Assembly: GCA_023391275.1 (NCBI GenBank)
Contig: JAEWBE010000057.1
Coordinates: 1-60,337 of the forward strand
Length of the DNA: 60,337 nt
Source: Bacillota bacterium
Lineage (GTDB): Bacteria > Bacillota > Clostridia > Oscillospirales > Acutalibacteraceae
Direction of reading: 5' to 3'
The notes beneath the pieces are model-generated. The model was given only the letters and a program-made list of their open reading frames with translations, searched no databases and was not told the origin of the DNA. Positions 25,228-33,882 of this stretch are shown here, piece after piece. The stretch's first letter is position 1. Each line of letters begins with the position of its first letter. Both the position numbers and the translations under genes were made by a program.

Positions 25228-25270
25228 GATGCAGATAATATACACAAAATATTAATGGGGAGGAATTGTT

Positions 25271-26263
25271 ATGACGGATTTAAAGTTAGCACAAAACTTT
25301 TCAATGATTGCGTTAAATGCACAGAATAGCCTTCAAATGACTACCGTAAAGAAAGTGGCCCTTCGTTGCATGGCGGCTGCGGTCATTTTAGATGCCTACT
25401 TGGACAGTGTTTTTACACAAACTGAGGATAAAGTAATTTTGCATAATGATGCGCTTGATCAAACGAATATAATTCCTTACCGGGAGATTATTTTAAAATT
25501 TCTGCTTCACAAAAATCCGGAAGCAGGGGGCGAATTGAAATGGTGGTTGAAAAAGGCTTCTATGCTTTCCAACAGCCGTTTCATAAAATTTGAGCACACA
25601 ATCGCAAATTCTCTAAAGGAAGCCGACTTACTTCAAGAAATCCCCAATCTGTTAGGGTGCGACTTGTATTATAATAGCTCCGGCGTTACGATCAGAGAAT
25701 ATCGCAGCAATGTCCAGGAATACGCAAGAATCACAGAGAATTTTCGAGCAGAAATTCTGGAAGACGGCGCGGTAACAGACGAGGCAATCTGTATGCTCTG
25801 GCTTCTTCGTGAAAGCGGATGCATGCATGACTTATTTTCACAGAATGAGCTGGAAAAAGTGGCTGCCAGAATGGGTGAATTATATCAAAGTGATTCACTG
25901 GCAAAAGCAGTGTTTCCAATCCGTATCCATCGGGGAGTCGAAATAGCCGTCAAAGGGTTCCTTCATATGAAAAAAAAGATTATGAAAACTCCTTTTTTAA
26001 GCGGTGTGAATTTTGCGTTCCCGGTGCTTGAACGTTCACAATCTGTTTTTATTGATACAGAAGCATGGTTCTCCAATGCAGACAAAAGGTTAGACAATGT
26101 GCGGACTCGGTTAGAGTCAAATGGTCATGCGTTTACAATATTGCAAGAGGGGCAGATTCCGCTTATCAAGATTGATAATATTGTCTACATGGCGATTCCG
26201 CAGGCCATTTACAGCAGGGTACCAATCCATGGTGTACGTCTTCTTCCGAAACGGCCAATATGA
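25271..26263 (+). CDS. Protein of unknown function (weakly GPP34-like)
   Basis: 330 residues, no signal peptide or clear membrane helix. The N-terminus (LKLAQNFSMIALNAQNSLQMT, then VALRCMAAAVILDAYLD) and the following helical layout recall the GPP34/GOLPH3 phosphoinositide-binding family, but the match is weak. Conserved-looking blocks include LLQEIPNLLGCDLYY, ICMLWLLRESGCMHDLF and ERSQSVFIDTEAWF near 255-270. It is followed 12 bp later by a MerR-like HTH gene, so the pair forms a transcription unit under the promoter at 25177. GGGGAGG stands 8 bases before the ATG. Function not recognised. Confidence 0.7.
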   Translation: MTDLKLAQNFSMIALNAQNSLQMTTVKKVALRCMAAAVILDAYLDSVFTQTEDKVILHNDALDQTNIIPYREIILKFLLHKNPEAGGELKWWLKKASMLSNSRFIKFEHTIANSLKEADLLQEIPNLLGCDLYYNSSGVTIREYRSNVQEYARITENFRAEILEDGAVTDEAICMLWLLRESGCMHDLFSQNELEKVAARMGELYQSDSLAKAVFPIRIHRGVEIAVKGFLHMKKKIMKTPFLSGVNFAFPVLERSQSVFIDTEAWFSNADKRLDNVRTRLESNGHAFTILQEGQIPLIKIDNIVYMAIPQAIYSRVPIHGVRLLPKRPI

Positions 26264-26275
26264 AGGAGTTGAATC

Positions 26276-26539
26276 ATGTCTAGACAACGTTTCATGGAAG
26301 TCATATTAACATCGGATTTCGTATCCATAGGTGAGTTGGTGCGGCTTACGAATTGTCGCTACAGCACACTGAAATTTTACACAGAAGAAGGTATGCTGCC
26401 CTTTGAACAGGCAGAAGAGAAGCTGACACGCCGATATAAAAGGGAGGAAACCGTTGCACGCATTCTTTGGATTAAGGAATTGAAAGCAGACGGATTATCT
26501 ATCCCGCAAATTAAAGAAACTCTCAGCAAAGATAAATGA
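26276..26539 (+). CDS. MerR-like helix-turn-helix protein (DNA-binding part only)
   Basis: 87 residues: SIGELVRLTNCRYSTLKFYTEEGMLPFEQAEEKLTR is the MerR winged HTH, and the following RRYKREETVARILWIKELKADGLSIPQIKETL completes the domain. There is no effector or long dimerisation helix, so it is shorter than full MerR regulators. GAAGGAG lies 7 bases before the ATG. It is probably a local regulator of its own two-gene unit through the tandem repeat at 25203-25227. Confidence 0.82.
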   Translation: MSRQRFMEVILTSDFVSIGELVRLTNCRYSTLKFYTEEGMLPFEQAEEKLTRRYKREETVARILWIKELKADGLSIPQIKETLSKDK

Positions 26540-26560
26540 GCATAACAGAGGGAATCGTGA

Positions 26561-26637
26561 CATCTATATTCACCTAAGTTTCCAGAACAAAAACAAGTAA
26601 AGGGATTTGAACACTCGTGGTTCAGATTTCTTTACTT
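26561..26637 (+). repeat. 28-bp repeat, copy 2, followed by an imperfect hairpin
   Basis: The unit (26561-26588) equals copy 1 except for two bases. A hairpin follows: AAGTAAAGGGATTTGAAC (26595-26612) with GTTCAGATTTCTTTACTT (26620-26637), 7-base loop, some mismatched or G-U pairs. As in copy 1 the left arm contains TAAAGGGA. Both copies lie behind a gene's 3' end, so they could act as 3' processing or termination elements, or mark the ends of a mobile cassette. No gene is seen in 26638-26731. Confidence 0.6.
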
Positions 26638-26731
26638 AATTTGGATTATATTTCAAAACTGTTAATATCTGCTTTAAGACATCTTCAAGATTGTATATGG
26701 CGGACCAGGTGCATAAAAACCATTAATGCAG

Positions 26732-28153
26732 TCATATCTGATTCTGATTACGTCCATTTGGGGACATTGCGTACGCACAGAAAAAGCCTAAAATGCCGAA
26801 GACAACACCAATAGCCATGACGATTCTAAATGAATTCAGGAAAATGGATTCCGCGGAGTAAACCCGAGGGTTAAAGCGCATGCTTATTACGTCAAACAGA
26901 GAGCCTCCAATTGTCGTGCCGGCTATCATACCGAAATAACGGAATGTTGCCAGAACACCGGATGCCACACCCTGCTGGGAATGCGGTGCGGCTCCTAATA
27001 TGGCGGAGTTATTCGGAGCTGCAAAATTTCCGGTTCCCAAACCTGCAAAAATCAGCCCGAGAATCAACAGGGAAAAGGCCGGGGAGGCCGCTGCATGAGT
27101 CATGATTTCGAACAAAAGCAGACTGACCGTGCTGAAAAGCATCCCCAGCATGGAGAATAGACGCGAACCTGCGCGGTCGGACAAAGAACCCACAATCGGG
27201 GAACAAACGGTCATAAGGAGCGGGGTTATAGCCAGATAAATCCCCGTTGTCAAAGCAGAGCTGTGTAAAATACGATCAAAATAAAACGGTATTATAAACA
27301 GCGTCAGGAAAAAGCAAAGATAATTGAGTGCAGCACCAAGAGAACCGAATCCAAAATTCCGGATACGGAACAGGGAAATATCAATCATGGGCGTCTGTGA
27401 TTTACGTTCGGCATAAAGAAACAGCCCGAATGAAAATATGAAAACGGCGGCAAAAAAAAGCTGCAGCACAGTGCGGTAATATGTAAAGGAAGCCGAATTG
27501 GGTAATAAAGTAAATGCAGCCATAGCAATCATGAACGAAACCATGCCTTTATGGTCAAGGGGGTTTTTAATTTCCGGCTTGATCTTCGGAATAACCCATA
27601 AGCCAAGCAACAGGCCGCAGACACCAAACGGAACGGTCAAAAAGAAGGTGGACTGCCATCCCCAAAGCTGCGTCATGATCCCCCCTATGACCGGTCCCAG
27701 TGAAAGACCGATGTAGGTCATTAAAGCCTGCAAGCCAAGCACCCTGCCCCTTTGCTCCGCTGGGAATGTTGTCGTAATGATCGCCGGTCCGACGGAAAGG
27801 ATCATGGCCCCGCCAAGAGCCAGAAAAGCTCTTCCCATAAACAAAGACCAAAAATTCGCCGATAATCCACAGACTACGGCAGCGCATGTAAAAAGCACAA
27901 AACCTGCAAGGAAAATCGTTTTATGTCCCAAAAGGTCTGAAAGCCGGCCGATTGGCACCAGCGTTATAGTCAGGATCAGAAGATAAATAAGAACAATCCA
28001 TTCGGACTGGGCAAGCTGGATTTGAAGCGAATTCTCAACTGTGGGTAAAATCGTGTTTGTAAGGCTTGAGTTTAAAGAAGATAAAAATGTACCGATTCCC
28101 ACACAAACTATTACCAGCCAATTTTTATTCTGAGATTTAGCAATTACGCCCAT
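26732..28153 (-). CDS. MFS drug exporter, DHA2 (EmrB/QacA) type
   Basis: 473 residues with about 14 predicted hydrophobic helices, the number for DHA2 exporters. N-terminal LSSLNSSLTNTILPTVENSL is the usual first helix, GRLSDLLGHKTIFLAG is motif A, and LGPVIGGIMTQLWGWQSTF is the motif C region typical of antiporters. It should export toxic amphiphiles or metabolites by proton antiport. ATG start with GGGAGGG 8 bases before. Upstream on the minus strand is a TATAAT box near 28193. It stands alone, with no co-transcribed regulator. Confidence 0.88.
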   Translation of the reverse strand: MGVIAKSQNKNWLVIVCVGIGTFLSSLNSSLTNTILPTVENSLQIQLAQSEWIVLIYLLILTITLVPIGRLSDLLGHKTIFLAGFVLFTCAAVVCGLSANFWSLFMGRAFLALGGAMILSVGPAIITTTFPAEQRGRVLGLQALMTYIGLSLGPVIGGIMTQLWGWQSTFFLTVPFGVCGLLLGLWVIPKIKPEIKNPLDHKGMVSFMIAMAAFTLLPNSASFTYYRTVLQLFFAAVFIFSFGLFLYAERKSQTPMIDISLFRIRNFGFGSLGAALNYLCFFLTLFIIPFYFDRILHSSALTTGIYLAITPLLMTVCSPIVGSLSDRAGSRLFSMLGMLFSTVSLLLFEIMTHAAASPAFSLLILGLIFAGLGTGNFAAPNNSAILGAAPHSQQGVASGVLATFRYFGMIAGTTIGGSLFDVISMRFNPRVYSAESIFLNSFRIVMAIGVVFGILGFFCAYAMSPNGRNQNQI

Positions 28154-28277
28154 GGCAGACCCTCCCGTTCAATTTGACTGAAATGCGTACCAATATTATA
28201 ATAGATTAAAGAATATATTAAAAATACGTAAATACCATATTATTAATACATAGATTTATATAAATTGAGGTTTTAAT

Positions 28278-28391
28278 ATGGATGTCATTCGTTCTCATGT
28301 CGAATGTCCTCCTTTTGATATGTCTTGTTGCAGTTGGCAGGCCGCAGCTTCATTATATCAAAGGAGTTTTTTTATTATACTCAACGCTTAA
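28278..28391 (+). CDS. Possible 37-codon Cys-rich peptide gene
   Basis: GAGG, 8 bases, ATG; the frame encodes MDVIRSHVECPPFDMSCCSW, then QAAASLYQRSFFIILNA, and a stop. It has three Cys, one Trp and a hydrophobic tail. The second half of the frame lies inside a terminator hairpin (28309-28373), so any message would end within the frame unless ribosomes or a factor prevent it. It may be a leader peptide, a small toxin-like peptide or chance. Low confidence; reported because RBS, start and structure coincide. Confidence 0.25.
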   Translation: MDVIRSHVECPPFDMSCCSWQAAASLYQRSFFIILNA

Positions 28392-28425
28392 GCTTTTTTG
28401 ACCTCCCGGCATAGCCGGGAGTTTT
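28309..28425 (+). terminator. Two plus-strand terminator hairpins in series
   Basis: First, CTCCTTTTGATAT (28309-28321) pairs with ATATCAAAGGAG (28355-28366, one bulged T), followed by TTTTTTT. Second, CTCCCGGC (28403-28410) pairs with GCCGGGAG (28414-28421), followed by TTTTC. No long gene lies upstream on this strand, so the transcript that ends here is unknown; it may be the small frame at 28278 or a short RNA. Confidence 0.6.
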
Positions 28426-28433
28426 CGTATTAC

Positions 28434-28476
28434 AAAAGCCTGTTCAGGATGACGTTAATAGCAATCCTGAACAGGC
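28434..28476 (-). terminator. Terminator of the GntR gene
   Basis: On the minus strand GCCTGTTCAGGAT (28476-28464) pairs with ATCCTGAACAGGC (28450-28438), followed by TTTT. It lies about 80 bp behind the regulator's stop. Confidence 0.75.
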
Positions 28477-28556
28477 CCGAATGGACATCTATAAAATTAT
28501 ATTGAAACCTATATTACAGCATGAAACGAATGCATTTGCCCCACAGCGCCGGCATC

Positions 28557-29264
28557 TTAATGGTCGAGGTCCAATTTTGTTAAAATATTTTTGATATGCT
28601 TATTCATGTAACTCATTGCAAGTTCCGGCTCATGATTCTGAATAGCCTCCAGGATAAGCGGATGATATTTTAAGCCGTCATGGGCTATACTGTCCGTAAT
28701 ATATTCATTGAATCGTGAAAAGCAATATTTTTTAACGATATACATGGACTGAATGAGCATTTCATTTTGCGAAATATTTGCTATGGCAAAATGGAAGTCA
28801 AAGTCCTTAATAAGGTAGTCGTCAAGTTTTCCAATGCTTTGGTCACAAACAACAAGTTTATCTTTCAGCAAAGAAACATCTTCCTCGGTTGCGTGCTCCG
28901 CCGCATAATAAGCCGTAACAGATTCGATACCCTGCCGAAATTCCAGAATCGTCTTGTAATTATCATTGGTAGCAAAAACATAAGGCATAAGATGATCCAT
29001 ATACAGTCCGATGCCGAGGCTCTGTAAATAGTTGCCGTCGCCCTGTCTGGTTACAATAATACCCAGCATGCTCAAGTTGTTAAGTGCGACACGGATTGTA
29101 TGGCGGCTTACACCCAGCATTTCATGAAATTCATTTTCGGAAGGCAGTTTGTCCCCCTGCTTCCACTTGTTGGACAAAATCATATTCAAAATAGTATTGA
29201 ATGTTTCTTCCCCTATGTTAACTCTTTTAATTTTTAAATCAGGTTGCGTTTTATGTTCTTCCAT
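28557..29264 (-). CDS. GntR-family regulator with FCD ligand domain
   Basis: 235 residues. The winged HTH occupies about 12-80 (ILSNKWKQGDKLPSENEFHEMLGVSRHTIRVALNNL, then GIIVTRQGDGNYL), and the FadR C-terminal all-helical domain about 95-230 (EFRQGIESVTAYYAAEHATEED, HFAIANISQN, YHPLILEAIQNHEPELA with the usual metal-binding His and Asp). FCD regulators typically sense sugar acids or organic acids and repress catabolic operons. It sits directly downstream of the large sugar operon on the same strand, so it is the leading candidate regulator of it. It has its own near-consensus promoter. Confidence 0.92.
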   Translation of the reverse strand: MEEHKTQPDLKIKRVNIGEETFNTILNMILSNKWKQGDKLPSENEFHEMLGVSRHTIRVALNNLSMLGIIVTRQGDGNYLQSLGIGLYMDHLMPYVFATNDNYKTILEFRQGIESVTAYYAAEHATEEDVSLLKDKLVVCDQSIGKLDDYLIKDFDFHFAIANISQNEMLIQSMYIVKKYCFSRFNEYITDSIAHDGLKYHPLILEAIQNHEPELAMSYMNKHIKNILTKLDLDH

Positions 29265-29329
29265 ATGGTTGCACGGGAAAAATCCCCAGCCCTCCTACTT
29301 AATAAAAGATATATACCCACTTATTGATT

Positions 29330-29358
29330 AGTATACTGAGTGTTGATTCGCTTGTCAA
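29330..29358 (-). promoter_or_regulatory. Near-consensus promoter of the GntR gene
   Basis: Minus strand TTGACA (29358-29353), spacer of exactly 17, TATACT (29335-29330). The -10 lies within the 8-bp palindrome AGTATACT, a possible autoregulatory site. The rest of 29359-29618 holds no gene; an 8-bp GC-rich hairpin near 29450-29475 (CGGCCTG with CAGGCCG) may end the sugar operon. Confidence 0.8.
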
Positions 29359-29618
29359 TTAATATAAATGTAATTTACATCTTCCAGCGAAAAACGGCAG
29401 CATACAAATATGAAAAATATTACTTATCTCCCCAAAATTCAATTTGGCCGGCCTGCTCAGCAACAGGCCGATTTATCATCAGATGTTCAGTTAATTGAAC
29501 AATTTAAGCCGAATTTTCCGCACATGCACAACAGCCGAACCGATTACAGGCGCCATAGGCGAAGCAGCTGAGCCAAGCCTGATGCTCTGCAAAGGCACAC
29601 TATAGAATCGCCATCTTT

Positions 29619-30470
29619 TTACAAGCCGGCATCCGCAAATTTTTTACATAAAAAGCTGTGTGAATCCGCAATTGTCTGCATCCAATTTTCCTGACCGACA
29701 TACCAGAATTCCGCCGTATAGCGACGCACTCCCATTTCGTACGATTTTTGTATAATCGCCTCAAAATTTACATGACCCGTTCCGTAAGGAATTTCACGGA
29801 ATTTACCCGGAACCGTTTCTTTCAGATGAAACGCCGCAAGGTGCCCCCGACCTGTTTCGATATCATCTAAAACATCCTTTCCTTCCGTAACGGCCGCATT
29901 CATCAGGTTACCGGAATCGGGATAAATCATTAAATACGGCGAGTCTTTTTTCTTTACCCAATACATCGCTTTTTTGACGGTATTCAGAAAAAACGTCTCC
30001 ATCGTTTCAAAGGCAAGTAAAACGCCGTATTTTGCGGCAAGCTGAACACTTTTCTGCAGACTGCCGGCAAATAAGGCTCTGGTCTGCTCGGTCGAATCCT
30101 CATAATAAACATCATAACCTGCAATCTGAATCATTCGGATACCAAGGTCGCGCGCCAGAATAATCGCTTTTTCCATTATTTGAAGGCCGCGGGCACGTGT
30201 CGCATCATCCGGGCTTCCCAACGGATATTTTCTGTGGCCGCTCAGGCACATTGTTTCAAAGCGAATTCCTGCCTCCGACATAACGGCAGCCAGATTGACG
30301 CGCTCTTGGGCGGTCATATTCAGTCTGTCCAATTTTTCATCTGTTTCATCAATGCTGAGCTCTACAAAATCAAAGCCGCTCTTTTTTGCGATTTCCAGTT
30401 TTTGTTTCCAATTCAGTGAATTGGGCATTGACTTCTCATAGAGTCCCAGTCTGTAACGATTCTCACTCAT
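29619..30470 (-). CDS. ulaE: L-ribulose-5-phosphate 3-epimerase (UlaE/SgbU type)
   Basis: 283 residues, the size of UlaE. TIM-barrel metal enzyme: RYRLGLYEKSMPNSLNWKQKL at the N-terminus, FDFVELSIDETDEKLDRL, FETMCLSGHRKYPLGS, LLAFETMETFF (metal Glu), YPDSGNLMNA (metal Asp), and HLKETVPGKFREIPYGTGHVNF (metal His). It interconverts L-xylulose-5-phosphate and L-ribulose-5-phosphate. The start overlaps the 4-epimerase stop by 4 bp (ATGA), so the two epimerases are coupled. It is the last gene of the operon. Confidence 0.93.
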   Translation of the reverse strand: MSENRYRLGLYEKSMPNSLNWKQKLEIAKKSGFDFVELSIDETDEKLDRLNMTAQERVNLAAVMSEAGIRFETMCLSGHRKYPLGSPDDATRARGLQIMEKAIILARDLGIRMIQIAGYDVYYEDSTEQTRALFAGSLQKSVQLAAKYGVLLAFETMETFFLNTVKKAMYWVKKKDSPYLMIYPDSGNLMNAAVTEGKDVLDDIETGRGHLAAFHLKETVPGKFREIPYGTGHVNFEAIIQKSYEMGVRRYTAEFWYVGQENWMQTIADSHSFLCKKFADAGL

Positions 30471-31165
30471 TTTGCCTGCCCATAGTAAGAGTTCGCACCA
30501 TGCTTGCGCAAATAATGCTTATCAAGGAGCTCCTGCTGAATCGGTTCGGCGGCGCTTCCCTTCAGAGTCAAGGTGTGCCATGCCATCATGGCTGCCTCTT
30601 CCAGCACGACCGCATTATGAACAGCCTGAAGCGCGTCGGCTCCCCAGGCGAACGGTCCATGGCTGTGAACCAGCACCGCTGGCATTTCATCCGGGTTCCT
30701 GCCCTGTAAGCACTGAACAATTACTTTTCCTGTTTCTTTTTCATATTCTCCCTGTATTTCCGTCGGCGTCATTTTGCGGGTACATGGGATATCCCCGTAA
30801 AAATCATCAGCATGGGTCGTTCCGAATGCGGGGATATTCATGCCCGACTGTGCAAAAATCGTTGCCCAGCGGGAATGGGTATGGACAATTCCGCCGATTG
30901 ACGGGAAAGCCTTGTACAGTTCAAGGTGTGTCGGAGTATCCGAAGAAGGGTGCAGCTTCCCTTCCACCACTTTGCCGTCTAAGTCCAGGACAACCATATC
31001 TTCAGCGCTCATAGCATCATAAGCTACTCCGGAGGGTTTAATGACTACTAATCCATTCTCCCGATCAATTCCCGATACGTTGCCCCAGGTAAAAGTAACC
31101 AGCCCATATTGCGGAAGTTCTTTATTGGCTTCAAAAACAGCCTGTTTTAAGGTTTTCAAATTCAT
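30467..31165 (-). CDS. araD: L-ribulose-5-phosphate 4-epimerase (AraD/UlaF)
   Basis: 232 residues, class II aldolase fold. The N-terminus VFEANKELPQYGLVTFTWGNVSGIDRENGLVVIKPSG holds the phosphate and substrate site. GIVHTHSRWATIFA and FGTTHADDFYGDIPCTR carry the zinc-binding His residues, with VHSHGPFAWG the third. It converts L-ribulose-5-phosphate to D-xylulose-5-phosphate, feeding the pentose phosphate pathway. It is followed by the 3-epimerase with a 4-bp overlap and preceded by the kinase at a 39-bp gap. Confidence 0.95.
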   Translation of the reverse strand: MNLKTLKQAVFEANKELPQYGLVTFTWGNVSGIDRENGLVVIKPSGVAYDAMSAEDMVVLDLDGKVVEGKLHPSSDTPTHLELYKAFPSIGGIVHTHSRWATIFAQSGMNIPAFGTTHADDFYGDIPCTRKMTPTEIQGEYEKETGKVIVQCLQGRNPDEMPAVLVHSHGPFAWGADALQAVHNAVVLEEAAMMAWHTLTLKGSAAEPIQQELLDKHYLRKHGANSYYGQAK

Positions 31166-31204
31166 TTTATTTTTTCCTTTTAAGTTATGATGATAAGGAT
31201 GCGA

Positions 31205-32731
31205 TTAATCCATCAGTTTTTGCATATTGTCCCATATCGGGTCCAATGCGGCCAGCACCTGCTGATACATATCATATTTGGCCGTATACGCCGCAAAGTT
31301 TTCGGGATTGGGCTGCAGGGTCTTGCGGATCGTGATCATTTCCCGGGCGGCATCGGTATAGTTTTCATAATCCCCGACAGCAACCGCAACGTTGATGGCA
31401 CAGCCGAGCGTACCCGTTTCGCCCACATCGACAATTTCTACCGGATATTGCATGATATCCGCAAACATCTGCGACCAGATGTCAGAATGCGCGACTCCTC
31501 CCGCAAGGCGGATGCTTTTCGCCGGAGTCAAGCGGGATGCGGTCAGCTTGTCAAGGTGGTATTTATGGCAGAATGCAATCCCTTCGTAGACGCTCCGCAT
31601 CAGGTGCTTGCGCTTGTGATAATTGCTCATTCCGACAAAACTTGCTTTTGCATTTGGATGAACATTGCTTCCCATTAAAAACGGAGTGAAAATCGGGCAG
31701 AATTCCTGTGCGGGAACGGACAAAACCTCCTGATCCATCAGAGAAAAAATGTTTTCCCCCTGTGCCTTCGCCTGTTCCTTCAGCTCGGGCAGCAAGGTTC
31801 TGATAAACCACTCATTATTTCCCGCAGAGGTTGCGCTCGATTCTTCGATCAGATAATAATCGGGCATGCAGAAAACAGAATTCATTTTCACGCTGCCGTC
31901 CAAAACCGCTTCGCGTCGGATATATTCATTAATGCTCCACGTGCCCGCAATCATACAAATGTGGTCTTCATCCGCAACATTGACCGCAATGGCACAGGCG
32001 TCGATGTCAAACATGCCCGCGGCCACCGGTGTCCCTTGAGCAAGTCCTGTTTTTTGGGCGACTTCCTTCGTAATATGCCCGCAAATGTCCGTGGAGTTGC
32101 GCAGGGGGGGAAGCATGTTACGAATTCCGCTCAGACCAAACAGCTCCAGCAATTCGTCATCGTACTGCTTCGTTTTTAAATTGATAAGATTAGCGCCGGA
32201 ATAGTCGGTGATTTCCGCAAACGCTTCGCCGGTCAGCCGAAAGCGCACATAATCTTTGCATTCAAAAACCCACTGAATCTGATCCATGGTCTGCGGTTCA
32301 TGATCCTGAAGCCACGCGAGCAGCGCTACCGGCTGGCACGCCATGATGTGCTGACAGGACCGTTCAAATACCTTTTCGGCGACGCCGGTCTTCTCCCATT
32401 TCAGCGGATACTCCCAGGCGCGGTTATCGGTTGAAATGATGCCTGCCCGGGCCGGTTTTCCATCCTTGCCCCAGAGGTACAGCCCTTTTCCGTGGCCGCA
32501 GCAGGCAATACCGGCAATATCTGTTGGATCAACGGCGGTCTTTTGCAGTACTTCACGAATAACCTGGCAATTTGCCTCCCACATTTCATCCATGTCCCGC
32601 TCTGTAAAACCCGGGTGCGGCGTAATCATTTTTGTCTGCACGGATGCGAGCCCTATTTCCTTGCCGGCTGCCGTGTATAATCCGGCTTTGGTTGTGGTGC
32701 CCCCGTTGTCAATCCCTAAATAGTATTTCAT
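31205..32731 (-). CDS. lyxK: FGGY-family carbohydrate kinase, L-xylulokinase-like (LyxK)
   Basis: 508 residues, two-domain FGGY kinase. N-terminal phosphate loop YLGIDNGGTTTKAGLY; HPGFTERDMDEMW and GIACCGHGKGLYLW resemble E. coli LyxK closely, as do FDIDACAIAV, MIAGTWSINEYI, EGIAFCHKYHLDKL and RLAGGVAHSDIW. It is predicted to phosphorylate L-xylulose (or L-ribulose-like ketoses) with ATP. ATG 32731 follows GGAGAGA at 5-8 bases; a frame start six codons earlier overlaps that site. A 170-bp gap separates it from the aldo/keto reductase gene, with paired arms (ACTCCCTG and CAGGGAGT) that may form a transcript hairpin. Confidence 0.88.
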   Translation of the reverse strand: MKYYLGIDNGGTTTKAGLYTAAGKEIGLASVQTKMITPHPGFTERDMDEMWEANCQVIREVLQKTAVDPTDIAGIACCGHGKGLYLWGKDGKPARAGIISTDNRAWEYPLKWEKTGVAEKVFERSCQHIMACQPVALLAWLQDHEPQTMDQIQWVFECKDYVRFRLTGEAFAEITDYSGANLINLKTKQYDDELLELFGLSGIRNMLPPLRNSTDICGHITKEVAQKTGLAQGTPVAAGMFDIDACAIAVNVADEDHICMIAGTWSINEYIRREAVLDGSVKMNSVFCMPDYYLIEESSATSAGNNEWFIRTLLPELKEQAKAQGENIFSLMDQEVLSVPAQEFCPIFTPFLMGSNVHPNAKASFVGMSNYHKRKHLMRSVYEGIAFCHKYHLDKLTASRLTPAKSIRLAGGVAHSDIWSQMFADIMQYPVEIVDVGETGTLGCAINVAVAVGDYENYTDAAREMITIRKTLQPNPENFAAYTAKYDMYQQVLAALDPIWDNMQKLMD

Positions 32732-32901
32732 CGCTTTCTCTCTCCGCATTTTCTGATTTTTCAGTCAATCATACTGCGCAATGCCAAACAGCAGAATACT
32801 CCCTGAAGCGAACCCGGCTGTACTGAGTGCAATCGTGCTCCGCTTCATACTGCCAATCGCAACAGGGAGTGAATTCCACTAAAAAGCAGTCAGTTCAAAA
32901 T

Positions 32902-33864
32902 TTAAAAAATAAAATCTGCCTTTTTAAACGGAATGTCCATCGTGTGCATTGCATCCTTTAAATGATCAATGGTCTGCGGCCCGTATAAAGGCGCGCACTG
33001 AAATTCCTGCTGCGTGAAAAAGCCCAAGAGCACCTGCGACACGGAAGCGTGATATTGATTCATCAATTCACGAACCCGATCGGCAACCTTTAAATTGCCT
33101 TCTGTATAATACGGACTGTTTTTCACCGCTTCGGCGCCGTTAGCAAGGTACAAATGAAAAAATCCGCTGCACACACCCATATAGGGCATAGCCAGATTGG
33201 AGGGTGTTGTTTCATGATAATGCAGCATGTCGGAGTCAAAGCTTTCCATGGTATCATCGAGCATTGGTTTCATATATTTCAAGCCCATGTTAAGCAATGC
33301 CTGGTTGGCAATAAAGCCTCTGTAACCCTGTTTTCTGCAATAATCGTCCGCAGCCTTCATTCTTGCCGTTTTCCAGTTGGAACACCCGTAATATCTGATT
33401 TTTCCTTCTTTGACGAAGTCTTCCATAACCTCGACCAGTTCTTCAACGGATTGATGAACATCATCACGATGATAAAAATAAATATCAACATGATCTGTCC
33501 GCAGATTTTTGAGAGAAGAGTTCAAATCCTCAATCATGTCTTTTCTGGTCATTCTGCTGTGATGCATATCGGGCTTTTCGCACACCATATTGGGATGACC
33601 GCCTTTTGTTATCAACGTGATTTGCTCGCGCTTGCCGCTTCTGCTGAGCCAGTCCCCGATTACCCGCTCGCTCCGCGCGACCTCCGGCGCTACCCAGTCC
33701 GAGTAAACATGGGCGGAATCGACTAAATTGCCGCCCAGTTCCAAATAAGTTTCAAAAACCTCATCAGCCGCTTTTCCGTCCCAATCCAGACCGGCCCCAA
33801 CGGTTCCTAAACCAATCGGGCAAACAGATAAATCGGTACGATCAATTTGAATACGCTTTTCCAT
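32902..33864 (-). CDS. Aldo/keto reductase
   Basis: 320 residues, AKR TIM barrel. The catalytic tetrad is visible: Asp and Tyr in GGNLVDSAHVYSDW, Lys in ITLITKGGHPN, His in IYFYHRDD. NADPH-binding residues would be in the C-terminal AHLYGPQTIDHL region. It should reduce an aldose, ketose or aldehyde intermediate, and lies between isomerase and kinase of the sugar operon, so it may bypass or prepare the substrate (for example aldose to alditol). The exact substrate cannot be read. 18 bp separate it from the rhaA stop. Confidence 0.88.
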   Translation of the reverse strand: MEKRIQIDRTDLSVCPIGLGTVGAGLDWDGKAADEVFETYLELGGNLVDSAHVYSDWVAPEVARSERVIGDWLSRSGKREQITLITKGGHPNMVCEKPDMHHSRMTRKDMIEDLNSSLKNLRTDHVDIYFYHRDDVHQSVEELVEVMEDFVKEGKIRYYGCSNWKTARMKAADDYCRKQGYRGFIANQALLNMGLKYMKPMLDDTMESFDSDMLHYHETTPSNLAMPYMGVCSGFFHLYLANGAEAVKNSPYYTEGNLKVADRVRELMNQYHASVSQVLLGFFTQQEFQCAPLYGPQTIDHLKDAMHTMDIPFKKADFIF

Positions 33865-33882
33865 GCAAATACCTTCATTCTG

